Of a DNA stretch of 64,000 nt, positions 19,401-27,666 are shown piece by piece; the stretch's first letter is position 1; every line of letters begins with the position of its first letter. The notes beneath the pieces are model-generated. The model saw nothing but the letters and a program-made list of their open reading frames with translations, did no database searches and was not told the DNA's origin. The stretch comes from Geojedonia sp051814705. Its GTDB lineage: Bacteria; Bacteroidota; Bacteroidia; Flavobacteriales; Flavobacteriaceae. The DNA lies in NCBI GenBank assembly GCA_051814705.1, contig JBPWQW010000001.1, forward strand, positions 1,178,001-1,242,000, given 5' to 3'. A program made the position numbers and the translations under genes.

Positions 19401-20259
19401 CAAGAAAATATTGGTGCCTACACCTACGGGTGTTCAGGTGCCTTTAGGGGAATTAATAAGTCTTGAATTTGTGCGTGGGCCGCAAATGATAAAAAGCGAA
19501 GAAACCTTTTTGGTGGGCTACGTACTATTTGATAAAAAAGAAAATTCCGCTGAAGTTGACGTGGTTAATGATGCACAAAAACTAATAAAAGATAAAATTG
19601 ATGCGGGTGAAATAGTTGTTCCTAAAGGAGTGAGTTATAAGTTTTCAGGGAGTTACGAAAATCAAATTCGAGCAGTCAAAAAATTATCAATAGTCATCCC
19701 AATAAGTTTGATTGTAATATTCTTGCTGTTATACTTCCAATTTAAAACGGTCATTGCCTCATCCATCCATTTTTCTGGTGTGTTTGTTGCTTTTGCAGGT
19801 GGTTTTATCATGTTATGGCTGTACGGGCAGGATTGGTTCTTGAATTTTTCAATAGCCGATGTGAACATGAGGCATTTATTTCAAATCCATCCTATCAACC
19901 TCAGTGTGGCAGTTTGGGTCGGTTTTATCGCCTTGTTTGGTATCGCTACCGATGATGGGGTTATTATGGGAACTTATATCCATCAAGTTTTTGAGGAACG
20001 AAACCCTAAAACAATAGTTGGAGTGAGAGAAGCCGTCTTAGTTGCTGGTAAAAAACGGGTAAGACCTGCTATGATGACAGCCGCAGTTACCATTATCGCT
20101 TTGCTTCCGGTACTGACTTCAACTGGTAAAGGCGCCGATATCATGATACCAATGGCCATACCGGTATTTGGGGGGATGATTATTCAACTCATGACCATGT
20201 TTGTTGTGCCAGTTTTACAAGCCTTTTGGCGAGAATCAGTTATTAAACGCAATCAATAA
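16447..20259 (+). CDS. cusA: CusA/CzcA-type heavy-metal RND efflux pump, probably Cu/Ag
   Basis: Inner-membrane proton-driven RND pump exporting metal through a tripartite complex with the CusB- and TolC-like proteins downstream. The transmembrane relay region reads GIAIAIGVMVDIGIVFVEN, with Asp430 and Glu437; this matches the CusA (Cu/Ag) pattern rather than the DFG pattern of CzcA. It has 1270 residues, over 200 more than E. coli CusA. The extra length is mainly added hydrophobic sequence at about 530-670, an acidic insert at about 780-850 and an insert before the last helices (about 1130-1160). These inserts are common in Bacteroidota homologues. Its stop overlaps the next gene by one base. 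Confidence 0.92.
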   Translation: MLNKIIKYFLENKLITVLILITFIVWGVSTSPFNWNTGFLPKDPVPVDAIPDLGENQQIVFTEWPGRSPQDIEDQITYPLTTSLLGIPNVKSIRSTSMFGFSSIYIIFEEKVDFYWSRSRVLEKLNSLPNNLLPGDVKPALGPDATALGQVYWYTIEGRDPQGNVTGGWDLDELRSVQDYYVKYALNGVSGVSEVASVGGYVKEYQIDVNPDALKAYNIGIDMVMMAVKNSNRDIGAKTLEINKAEYFIRGLGYIKSTQDIENTVVSVTNNKPILIKDVAHVSLGPETRRGVLDKGGAEVVGGVVVARYGSNPLEVINNVKTKIKEFSAGLPKKTLSDGTISQLTIVPFYDRTHLIEETISTLETALSHEILICIIVVLVLMMNLRASFIISSLLPVGVLMTFIVMRYAGVDANVVALSGIAIAIGVMVDIGIVFVENIIRHLEMPENKGVKGKQLMNVIYVATKEVASAITTALATTVVSFIPVFAMVGAEGKLFRPLAFTKTFALLGAFVLGIVVLPALAHFVFGINYDKKKVKRTWGIILIVGGLLLAIYMHIWLPLVLCVLGLNSFFEHKLPLKFNAYTKYINIGLTLFIATFFLAEEWMPLGPQNYLVVNYVFVLVLLGSILGMLLTIVHFYEPVLKWCLNNKGKFMLIPLFTLLFGVFVWIGFDSTFSFASKGFEKIGWNIKQTKAWTSISKSFPGIGSEFMPTLNEGSFLLMPTAMPHAGLEESKNTVQKLDMLIASIPEVDVAVGKLGRVESAIDPAPISMFENIINYKSEFIASEDGKPKRFKVDKEDRFVLKSGTALANDDALLQNIKEDDLVLDDDGEYYRNWRSHIKNSDDIWKEIVKVSKLPGITSAPKLQPIETRLVMLQTGMRAPMGIKVYGPDLKTIQDFGLELETILKQVPSVKSEAVFADRIVGKPYLQLNINRSAIARYGLSVEQVQQVIETAVGGMKITTTVEGRERYPVRVRYPRELRDDPEKIKKILVPTPTGVQVPLGELISLEFVRGPQMIKSEETFLVGYVLFDKKENSAEVDVVNDAQKLIKDKIDAGEIVVPKGVSYKFSGSYENQIRAVKKLSIVIPISLIVIFLLLYFQFKTVIASSIHFSGVFVAFAGGFIMLWLYGQDWFLNFSIADVNMRHLFQIHPINLSVAVWVGFIALFGIATDDGVIMGTYIHQVFEERNPKTIVGVREAVLVAGKKRVRPAMMTAAVTIIALLPVLTSTGKGADIMIPMAIPVFGGMIIQLMTMFVVPVLQAFWRESVIKRNQ

Positions 20260-21515
20260 TGAAGACAAAAAATAAATATAAAATATTGAATATGAAATAT
20301 TTAATTCTTGTTTTGGCGCTTTGTGCGACAAGTGTGAGCAGTCAAACATTACAGGATTATTTAAGTATAGCATCTCAAAATAATCCTGACATTCAATCGG
20401 CATATAAAGAATTTGAAGCTGCTTTACAAAAAGCACCTCAAGTGAGTTCATTGCCAGATCCAACTTTGACCATGAGTGCCTTCGGGCGTATGGTTGAAAC
20501 TAGGGTTGGTGCTCAAGAAGCACGTTTTAACTTGATGCAAATGTTTCCTTGGTTTGGTACATTGGAAGCCAAAAAGAATGCGGTCAATTTAAAGGCAGAA
20601 GCTACTTTTCAAAACTATTTGGATTCCAGAAATGAGGTCTTTTTAAAGATTAAAAAGGTCTATGCAGAACTCTATGAAATCAATGGAATGATTCAGCTTG
20701 AAGAACAAAACCTTCAAATCTTGAATAATTATAGAGAACTCTCTTTGAGCAAATTTAAAAGCGGAAAAGGCGCCATGGTTGATGTGGTAAGAATAGATAT
20801 TAAAAGAAACGAAAGTGAAACAAATATCCAATTATTAAAAGACCAAAATCAACCTCTTCAAATTGAATTTAATAGTTTGTTGAATAGAGATTTAGATGAA
20901 ATGGTCAACATTTCTGAATCCTTACCACTAGTTGAAAATGAGGTGCTACTAGAACAAGACAGCTTATTTAATTCTAGTCCAAAATTAATAAGATTAGATA
21001 AAAAAATGGAATCTTTTGAAGCTGAAAAAATAGTAGCACAAAAAGAAGGTTACCCAATGATAGGGTTGGGGTTGGATTACTCCATCATTTCAAAACGTGA
21101 TATGCCAGGTTTGGAAATGAACGGACAAGATGCCATTATGCCTATGCTTTCGGTTTCGCTGCCTATTTTTAGAAAAAAATATAAAGCCAAGCAAAAGGAA
21201 GTGGACTTGATGTTACAAGCCACAACTTTTGAAAAGCAAGCTGTAAAAAACAATTTGCAATCCACTTATAGTATGGCTAATTATAATGTGTCAAAATCTT
21301 TAAGATTAAAAGAATTGTATCAAAAGCAAACAGAAAGTACCAAGCAAGCGATTTCGTTATTAATAGCGGCCTATAGTAATTCTGGAACCGATTTTGAAGA
21401 AATTTTAAGGATGAACCAAGATTTGTTAATGCTTCAAACCGCAACCGTTACTGCGAATAAAAATCAATTTATAGCCCAATCAACAATAGATTATTTAATT
21501 TCTAAACAGGAATAA
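20259..21515 (+). CDS. TolC-family outer-membrane efflux channel
   Basis: Outer-membrane factor of 418 residues forming the exit duct for the RND pump. A signal peptide (MKYLILVLALCATSVSSQ) precedes a helical TolC repeat structure: LQDYLSIASQNNPDIQSAYKE near the start and long amphipathic helices with SLSKFKSGKGAMVDVVRID in the middle. The ATG at 20259 overlaps the cusA stop (TAATG). An in-frame ATG at 20292 would begin directly at the signal peptide and is an equally good start. The protein ends one base before cusB. Confidence 0.88.
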   Translation: MKTKNKYKILNMKYLILVLALCATSVSSQTLQDYLSIASQNNPDIQSAYKEFEAALQKAPQVSSLPDPTLTMSAFGRMVETRVGAQEARFNLMQMFPWFGTLEAKKNAVNLKAEATFQNYLDSRNEVFLKIKKVYAELYEINGMIQLEEQNLQILNNYRELSLSKFKSGKGAMVDVVRIDIKRNESETNIQLLKDQNQPLQIEFNSLLNRDLDEMVNISESLPLVENEVLLEQDSLFNSSPKLIRLDKKMESFEAEKIVAQKEGYPMIGLGLDYSIISKRDMPGLEMNGQDAIMPMLSVSLPIFRKKYKAKQKEVDLMLQATTFEKQAVKNNLQSTYSMANYNVSKSLRLKELYQKQTESTKQAISLLIAAYSNSGTDFEEILRMNQDLLMLQTATVTANKNQFIAQSTIDYLISKQE

Positions 21516-21516
21516 G

Positions 21517-23304
21517 ATGAACACAAAAACTAAAAATATTATAAAAACTGTAGGAATTCTATTTGCAGGAATCCTACTTGGATGGATGGTTTTTGGAGGA
21601 AATGATACTCCAAATACAGACCATGAACACAGTACTGCTGAAGGCGTAGAAACCATTTGGACCTGCTCGATGCATCCACAAATACGGATGAATGAACCCG
21701 GGCAATGCCCCTTGTGCGGCATGGATTTAATTCCATTGGAATCGAATGAATCTGCCATGGATATTAATGCCATCCAGATGACCGAGGACGCCATGAAATT
21801 AGCCAATATTCAAACGATGATCGTTGGCGGAAGTAAAGGCACCAATAAAAAGTTAACTCTTAATGGTAAAGTGCAGATTGATGAACGTAAACTGTATACA
21901 CAATCTTCTCATATTCCAGGTAGAATAGAAAAATTGAACATTAATTTTACTGGTGAGAAAGTGAGCCGAGGCCAAACCTTGGCCATGGTGTATTCTCCTG
22001 AATTGGTAACAGCCCAAGAAGAACTATTACAAGCCTATCGCATTAAAGACGCACAACCCGATTTGTTTGAAGCGGCTAAACAAAAATTGAATAATTGGAA
22101 AATTGGTGAGGCTACAATTAATAAGATAATTAGCTCCAATAAGCCCATTCAACAATTTCCGATTACAGCAGATGTATCGGGTATTATTACAACTAAAAAA
22201 GTGGATTTGGGCGATTATGTTGGTCAGGGTATGCCCATTTATGAAATTGCCGATTTGTCAACACTTTGGGTACTTTTTGACGTGTATGAAAGCGATATGC
22301 CATGGGTAAAAGTAGGAAACAAGATCAGTTACACTTTGCAATCCTTGCCGGGAGAAACTTTTGAGGGGGTCATTTCATTTATAGATCCTTTAATTAACCC
22401 GCAAACTAGGGTGGCATCAGCACGTGTTGAGGTGAAAAATTCTGGAAACGAACTCAAACCCGAAATGTTTGCATCAGGTGTCGTTAAGAATAATGTTACT
22501 ACTTCAACAACTAAAGACATTGTCGTTCCAAAAACAGCAGTCATGTGGACCGGTGAGCGTTCGGTTGTTTATATCAAAAGTATCGTATCCGGTAAAGTGA
22601 ATTTTAAATTAAGGGAAGTGACATTGGGAGCTTCACTTGGTGATGCTTATATCGTAAAAGAAGGGCTTTTAGGGGGAGAGGAAATTGTGGTTAACGGCAC
22701 GTTTACCGTAGATGCTGCATCACAATTGGCAGGTAAGCCAAGCATGATGAATCCTGAAGGTGGTTCGGTTGTGACAGGGCACAATCACGGCAGTATGGAA
22801 ATGGATGGGATAAATATGGATCCCGTAAAATCATTGAATAAGGAATTAACGATAAGTACAGCGGCAAAAGAAGCTTTGCAACCACTTTTATCAGCATACT
22901 TTTCAATAAATGAGGCCTTGGCAAATGATGATTTTATCAAAGCTAAAAAATCGAGTGTTCAGCTATTAAAATTAGCCAATAACACGAATATGTCCCTTTT
23001 TAAAGATGAGGCTCATACTGTTTGGATGGCTATCCAAAAAGAAATTAAAAACGAACTGGAACATGCCGAACACTTTTCTAATTTGGAAGATGTTAGAAAA
23101 GAATACCTTCAACTGTCCAATACAATGATTGAGATGGTGCATTCATTTCATCCAAATCATAAATCGTTATATATAATTCATTGTTCGATGGCTAATGAGG
23201 CTGTTGGAGCGGATTGGTTGAGCGATTCTAAAAGCATTAAAAACCCATTCTACGGTAAGGCCATGCTGAGCTGTGGGGAAATAAAAGAAGAAATTAAAAA
23301 TTAA
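21517..23304 (+). CDS. cusB: CusB-like periplasmic adaptor with heavy-metal-binding and DUF3347 domains
   Basis: Membrane-fusion adaptor linking the RND pump to the TolC channel, 595 residues. In order: a membrane anchor (about 10-28), a heavy-metal-binding domain at about 46-72 (WTCSMHP then CPLCGMDLIP), the HlyD-type barrel-sandwich and beta-barrel region (about 95-400), a His/Met-rich linker (HNHGSMEMDGINM), and a C-terminal DUF3347 helical domain (about 445-595, ending IKNPFYGKAMLSCGEIKEEI). The two Cys/Met/His-rich parts suit capture of Cu(I) or Ag(I). The DUF3347 tail is closely mirrored by the next gene. Confidence 0.9.
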   Translation: MNTKTKNIIKTVGILFAGILLGWMVFGGNDTPNTDHEHSTAEGVETIWTCSMHPQIRMNEPGQCPLCGMDLIPLESNESAMDINAIQMTEDAMKLANIQTMIVGGSKGTNKKLTLNGKVQIDERKLYTQSSHIPGRIEKLNINFTGEKVSRGQTLAMVYSPELVTAQEELLQAYRIKDAQPDLFEAAKQKLNNWKIGEATINKIISSNKPIQQFPITADVSGIITTKKVDLGDYVGQGMPIYEIADLSTLWVLFDVYESDMPWVKVGNKISYTLQSLPGETFEGVISFIDPLINPQTRVASARVEVKNSGNELKPEMFASGVVKNNVTTSTTKDIVVPKTAVMWTGERSVVYIKSIVSGKVNFKLREVTLGASLGDAYIVKEGLLGGEEIVVNGTFTVDAASQLAGKPSMMNPEGGSVVTGHNHGSMEMDGINMDPVKSLNKELTISTAAKEALQPLLSAYFSINEALANDDFIKAKKSSVQLLKLANNTNMSLFKDEAHTVWMAIQKEIKNELEHAEHFSNLEDVRKEYLQLSNTMIEMVHSFHPNHKSLYIIHCSMANEAVGADWLSDSKSIKNPFYGKAMLSCGEIKEEIKN

Positions 23305-23328
23305 CAACTATTAAAATAATTAAAAATC

Positions 23329-23958
23329 ATGAAGAAATTAAAAGTAACAACAGGGATTTTGGCACTGGCTTTTGTAAGCCTAACAGTATTTTCTTGCAAA
23401 GACAATAAAAAAGAAGCGACACAAGACGAAATGCATTCAGAACTAACTTCTGAAAATGAACATCACCACGATGATTCAGAGATAAAACATGATGACTTGA
23501 ACACGTCCCAAACTTTGGATGGACACCAACAAAGTACAGCAACTATTTCAGCGATTATCAAAAATTATATGACACTTAAAGACGCCTTGGTTGCAGATGA
23601 CAATGCTGCTGCAAAAAAAGCTGGAGCAATGACTATGAATGCGCTTAAAAGCTTTGATATAAGTGGTTACAATGCTGAAGACCAAAAGGAACTTAAAGAT
23701 ATTATTGAAGATGCCACAGAACAGGCTGAACACATTTCGGAAAGCCCAATTGCGCATCAACGCGAGCATTTTAAACAATTGAGCTTGGATGTAACCGATA
23801 TGGTAGCTATTACGGGATTCGAAAGCAAAATGTACCAACAATATTGTCCAATGTACGACCGGGGAACAGCTTGGTTAAGCATGAGCAAAGATATTAAGAA
23901 CCCATATTACGGCAGTAAAATGTTGACTTGTGGCACGATTCAAAAAGAAATAAATTAA
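23329..23958 (+). CDS. DUF3347 lipoprotein, paralogue of the CusB tail
   Basis: A 209-residue exported protein. The N-terminus has a lipoprotein signal (LTVFSCKDNKK, Cys at about 23). A His/Asp/Glu-rich stretch follows (EHHHDDSEIKHDD), then a DUF3347 helical domain with MYQQYCPMYDRGTAWLSMSK and IKNPYYGSKMLTCGTIQKEI. That end is nearly the same as the CusB C-terminus, so the domain is duplicated: once fused to the pump adaptor, once free. Cys, Met and His placement fits metal buffering in the periplasm (inference). It begins 24 bp after cusB in the same operon. Confidence 0.82.
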   Translation: MKKLKVTTGILALAFVSLTVFSCKDNKKEATQDEMHSELTSENEHHHDDSEIKHDDLNTSQTLDGHQQSTATISAIIKNYMTLKDALVADDNAAAKKAGAMTMNALKSFDISGYNAEDQKELKDIIEDATEQAEHISESPIAHQREHFKQLSLDVTDMVAITGFESKMYQQYCPMYDRGTAWLSMSKDIKNPYYGSKMLTCGTIQKEIN

Positions 23959-24411
23959 GTGAAATTTATAAAAATCACATTAATACTTTTAGTGCTTATA
24001 TTTGTGGGCATACAGTGTGTGCCCACAATGCTCAACCAAAGCGATGAGGTGCCAAAAACCGATTTTTTGTCGCTATACAAAGCGCCAAAGCCAATAGAAT
24101 CAAAAATTAAAGTGTCGTGCTACGATTGTCATAGTAACAACACACAATATCCTTGGTACAGCAAAATTCAACCTGGAGCATGGTTTATGGAAAACCATAT
24201 AAAAGAAGGAAAAGAAGAATTAAATTTTAGTGTATGGGGGAATTATTCGGATAGAAGAAAGAAAAGCAAATTAAAGTCCATAATAAATCAGATTAAAGAT
24301 GATGAGATGCCACTTTCATCTTATACCTTAATACATGGCGATGCTAAACTGTCCAGAAATGAGAAAACAGAAATCATCAATTGGCTTACCCATTTAAGAG
24401 ATAGTATATAA
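23959..24411 (+). CDS. Haem-binding-domain (CxxCH) periplasmic protein
   Basis: A 150-residue protein with an N-terminal membrane or signal helix (ITLILLVLIFVGIQCV). Its CYDCHSNNTQYPWYSKIQPG is the single CxxCH motif of the Haem_bd family, followed by the family's ISxHIxxGxxxLNFSxW-like segment and the end KNEKTEIINWL-type helix. It may bind haem covalently or bind metal through the same residues. The GTG start abuts the stop of the DUF3347 gene. Co-transcription with the copper genes suggests a role in redox or metal handling (inference). Confidence 0.78.
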   Translation: MKFIKITLILLVLIFVGIQCVPTMLNQSDEVPKTDFLSLYKAPKPIESKIKVSCYDCHSNNTQYPWYSKIQPGAWFMENHIKEGKEELNFSVWGNYSDRRKKSKLKSIINQIKDDEMPLSSYTLIHGDAKLSRNEKTEIINWLTHLRDSI

Positions 24412-24412
24412 C

Positions 24413-24976
24413 ATGAGTGAAATCATTCACATAAAAAACATGGTCTGTAACCGCTGTATTAAGGTGGTTAAAGAAGAATTGACTAAAAATAACATTGATT
24501 TTTCAATGGTGGATTTAGGTAAAATCTATCTAAATCGAGAGTTAACTCAGGATGAACATGACAAGCTAGAACAAAGCCTTAAAAATGAAGGTTTTGAATT
24601 CGTTGAAGATAAGGAAGCTATCGTTGTAAATAAAATCAAGGCGTTGGTCATAAAACACATTCATCAAGGGAAAGAAAAGCCTGAGCATCAAAATTTCTCT
24701 CATTATCTCAGCTTCCAAATAGGAATTGAATATTCTCAATTGAGTAAACTATTTTCAGAAATAGAAGGGAATACCATAGAGCATTTTATTATTGAACAGC
24801 GCATTGAGCGCGTTAAAGAATTAATTGTTTATGATGAATTGACCTTAAGTCAAATTTCTTACGAGCTTAATTACAGCAGCCCACAACATTTATCACGTCA
24901 ATTTAAGCAGATCACAGGTTTCACACCTTCGGCGTTTAAAACGATAAAAACACGAAAAAAATTAGATACAATTTAA
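24413..24976 (+). CDS. AraC-type regulator with N-terminal HMA-like metal-binding domain
   Basis: Cytoplasmic one-component regulator of 187 residues. Residues 1-68 look like a heavy-metal-associated fold, with IKNMVCNRCIKVVKEEL carrying a CxxC pair (Cys12, Cys15) at the same positions as in the HMA domain of CopA downstream. Residues about 70-180 form an AraC/XylS DNA-binding domain with two helix-turn-helix segments, LSKLFSEIEGNTIEHFIIEQ and YELNYSSPQHLSRQFKQITG. It lies one base after the haem-binding gene and 75 bp before copA. I infer that it senses Cu(I)/Ag(I) directly and controls this block. Confidence 0.85.
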   Translation: MSEIIHIKNMVCNRCIKVVKEELTKNNIDFSMVDLGKIYLNRELTQDEHDKLEQSLKNEGFEFVEDKEAIVVNKIKALVIKHIHQGKEKPEHQNFSHYLSFQIGIEYSQLSKLFSEIEGNTIEHFIIEQRIERVKELIVYDELTLSQISYELNYSSPQHLSRQFKQITGFTPSAFKTIKTRKKLDTI

Positions 24977-25051
24977 CCAAAATTGTGTACAAACAAATCT
25001 TATAATTAAATGACCTTTGAGCATTGATTCAAACCATTTAATTCAAAAGTT

Positions 25052-27562
25052 ATGAAACACACCTATCATATACACGGAATGACCTGCATGGGTTGCCGTA
25101 GTCACGTTGAAGAAACACTTTCCAAAGTTAAAGGCGTTTCAAACGTAGCTGTTAATTTGGAACAAGCAGAAGCTATTATAGAAATGGAATCACATATTCC
25201 TATTGAAAAACTTCAAGAAGCTTTAAAAAATGATGGATCGAGATATAGCATCCATTTGCCTGGTGAGCATCTTCACCATAAAAAGGAAGCGATTCCCACT
25301 TCCGTGGAGATTAAAAAGGGTAAAGGAACAGGAACCTTTTATTGCCCCATGCATTGTGAAGGCGATAAGATCTATGGCAAAGCAGGCGATTGTCCTGTCT
25401 GCGGCATGGATTTGGTAGAAGAGCAAAATCTATCAGCAACAACATCTGAACAATGGACCTGTCCCATGCACCCAGAAATTGTAAAAGATGAATCAGGTTC
25501 TTGTCCAATTTGTGGCATGGATTTAGTGCCCATGCAACCAGATATTTCTGCAGAGGAGAAAACCTATAAAAAGCTATTAAAAAGATTTAAGATCGCAGTA
25601 CTATTTACGTTGCCAATATTCTTAATCGCCATGAGCGAAATGATTCCTAACAACCCATTATATGATGTCATGGGGCAAAAATATTGGAACTGGATTCAGT
25701 TTGCGCTCTCTATTCCAGTGGTGTTTTATGCCACTTGGATGTTTTTTGAACGCGCTTATAAAAGCATCAGAACTTGGAATCTCAACATGTTTACGCTTAT
25801 TGGGATTGGTGCTGGTGTGGCTTGGTTGTTTAGTGTATTCGGGATGTTTTTTCCAGATGTTTTTCCGAGGCAATTCATATCCGAGTCAGGCGCAGTACAC
25901 GTTTATTTTGAAGCCGCAACCGTTATTTTAACGCTTGTGCTATTAGGACAACTTTTAGAAGCGAGAGCACACAGTAAAACTAATTCCGCAGTCAAAGAGC
26001 TGCTGAAATTAGCACCAAACAAAGCTGTAAAAATTGTGAATGGTGAAGAAGTTGAAGTTAGTATTGACAAGATAGAATTGAATGCTATTCTAAAAGTAAA
26101 ACCAGGAGATAAAATTCCAGTGGATGGCGTCATTATAGAAGGAGAAACAACCATTGATGAATCCATGATTACAGGAGAACCTATTCCTGTAAACAAGACT
26201 GTAGATGATAAAGTGAGTAGTGGCACCATTAATGGCAATCAATCCTTTTTAATGAAAGCCGAAAAAGTGGGTTCAGATACTTTACTGTCTCAAATTATCC
26301 ACATGGTCAATACTGCCAGTAGAAGTCGCGCACCTATTCAGAATTTAGCCGATAAAGTATCTGGTTATTTTGTGCCTATCGTCGTTCTAATCTCAATAAT
26401 AACATTTGTGGTTTGGGTTATTTTTGGACCAGAACCTGTGTATGTTTATGCTTTCGTGAATGCCATTGCCGTTTTGATTATTGCCTGTCCTTGTGCCTTG
26501 GGCTTAGCAACACCCATGTCGGTCATGGTTGGTGTGGGCAAAGGAGCGCAAAACGGTGTCTTGATTAAAAATGCTGAAGCACTTGAGAAAATGGACAAGG
26601 TAAATACCTTAATTATTGATAAAACAGGAACGATTACCGAAGGGAAACCGACTGTAGAAAAAATAGGATCTTTCAATGAAAGTTTTAGTGAAAATGAAGT
26701 CTTAAAATACATTGTGTCATTAAACAGCAATAGTGAACATCCATTGGCTGAAGCTACCGTTAAATATGGTAAAACGCAAGGAGTCGAGTTTTTAAAAACC
26801 GATGGATTTAGTGCTGTAACAGGTAAAGGTGTTGAAGGTATTATAAATGGGAAGAAGGTGGCCTTAGGAAATCCTAAAATGATGACTTATGCCAATGCTG
26901 AAATCAATTCAAAAATGCAAGAAGAGGCTCAAACCTATCAGAAGCAAGGTAAAACGGTATCCTATCTCTCGATTGAAAATAAAGTAATAGGCTATGTTGT
27001 AATAGGTGATAAAATCAAAGCAACAAGTGCCAAAGCGATTAAGGAGCTTCAAGATAAAGGTATTGCTGTGATTATGTTAACAGGAGATAACCATGATACT
27101 GCACAAGCAGTCGCATCCGAATTAAATCTAGCAGACTTTAAAGCAAGTATGTTACCCGAAGATAAACTTAAGGAGGTTGAGAAACTACAAGCGCAAGGGA
27201 AGGTAATCGCTATGGCTGGCGATGGTATTAACGACGCTCCAGCCTTGGCAAAAAGTGATGTTGGGATTGCTATGGGAACAGGAACAGATGTAGCTATTGA
27301 AAGTGCCATGATAACCTTGGTAAAAGGTGATTTACACGGCATTGTAAAAGCCAAAAACCTAAGTCATGCTGTAATGAAAAACATTAAACAAAATCTATTT
27401 TTCGCACTTGTCTATAACACATTAGGGATTCCCATTGCAGCAGGTGTATTGTTTCCGTTTTTCGGAATTTTACTCTCGCCAATGATTGCAGCTCTGGCCA
27501 TGAGTTTTAGTTCGGTCTCTGTTATTGCAAATGCCTTAAGATTAAGGCATATTAAAATATGA
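25052..27562 (+). CDS. copA: Copper-translocating P1B-type ATPase
   Basis: Inner-membrane Cu(I)/Ag(I) exporter of 836 residues. In order: an HMA domain with GMTCMGC (Cys12, Cys15), two heavy-metal-binding modules (YCPMHCEGD to CPVCGMDLV, about 97-122; WTCPMHPEI to CPICGMDLVPM, about 135-161), membrane helices, the actuator loop with TGEP, the CPC ion motif (Cys479-Pro-Cys481 in IACPCALGLATP), the phosphorylated Asp523 in DKTGT, SEHPLAEA with the nucleotide-binding His, and GDGINDAPAL. The second module repeats the one in CusB. Together with CusABC it would move copper from cytoplasm to outside. Confidence 0.95.
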   Translation: MKHTYHIHGMTCMGCRSHVEETLSKVKGVSNVAVNLEQAEAIIEMESHIPIEKLQEALKNDGSRYSIHLPGEHLHHKKEAIPTSVEIKKGKGTGTFYCPMHCEGDKIYGKAGDCPVCGMDLVEEQNLSATTSEQWTCPMHPEIVKDESGSCPICGMDLVPMQPDISAEEKTYKKLLKRFKIAVLFTLPIFLIAMSEMIPNNPLYDVMGQKYWNWIQFALSIPVVFYATWMFFERAYKSIRTWNLNMFTLIGIGAGVAWLFSVFGMFFPDVFPRQFISESGAVHVYFEAATVILTLVLLGQLLEARAHSKTNSAVKELLKLAPNKAVKIVNGEEVEVSIDKIELNAILKVKPGDKIPVDGVIIEGETTIDESMITGEPIPVNKTVDDKVSSGTINGNQSFLMKAEKVGSDTLLSQIIHMVNTASRSRAPIQNLADKVSGYFVPIVVLISIITFVVWVIFGPEPVYVYAFVNAIAVLIIACPCALGLATPMSVMVGVGKGAQNGVLIKNAEALEKMDKVNTLIIDKTGTITEGKPTVEKIGSFNESFSENEVLKYIVSLNSNSEHPLAEATVKYGKTQGVEFLKTDGFSAVTGKGVEGIINGKKVALGNPKMMTYANAEINSKMQEEAQTYQKQGKTVSYLSIENKVIGYVVIGDKIKATSAKAIKELQDKGIAVIMLTGDNHDTAQAVASELNLADFKASMLPEDKLKEVEKLQAQGKVIAMAGDGINDAPALAKSDVGIAMGTGTDVAIESAMITLVKGDLHGIVKAKNLSHAVMKNIKQNLFFALVYNTLGIPIAAGVLFPFFGILLSPMIAALAMSFSSVSVIANALRLRHIKI

Positions 27563-27610
27563 CCACACTCATTTCTGTATTTAAGGGTTTCAATAATACT
27601 ATCTTGATTA

Positions 27611-27642
27611 TTTGATAGTGGTCAAAATATTGACTATATTTA
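27611..27642 (+). promoter_or_regulatory. Promoter of the slipin gene
   Basis: TTTG at 27611-27614, a 20-bp spacer and TATATTTA at 27635-27642, one base off the TAnnTTTG consensus. The start codon is 25 bp downstream. The slipin can thus be transcribed separately from copA. Confidence 0.55.
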
Positions 27643-27666
27643 AGAATACTACAAGTATCTTAGATT

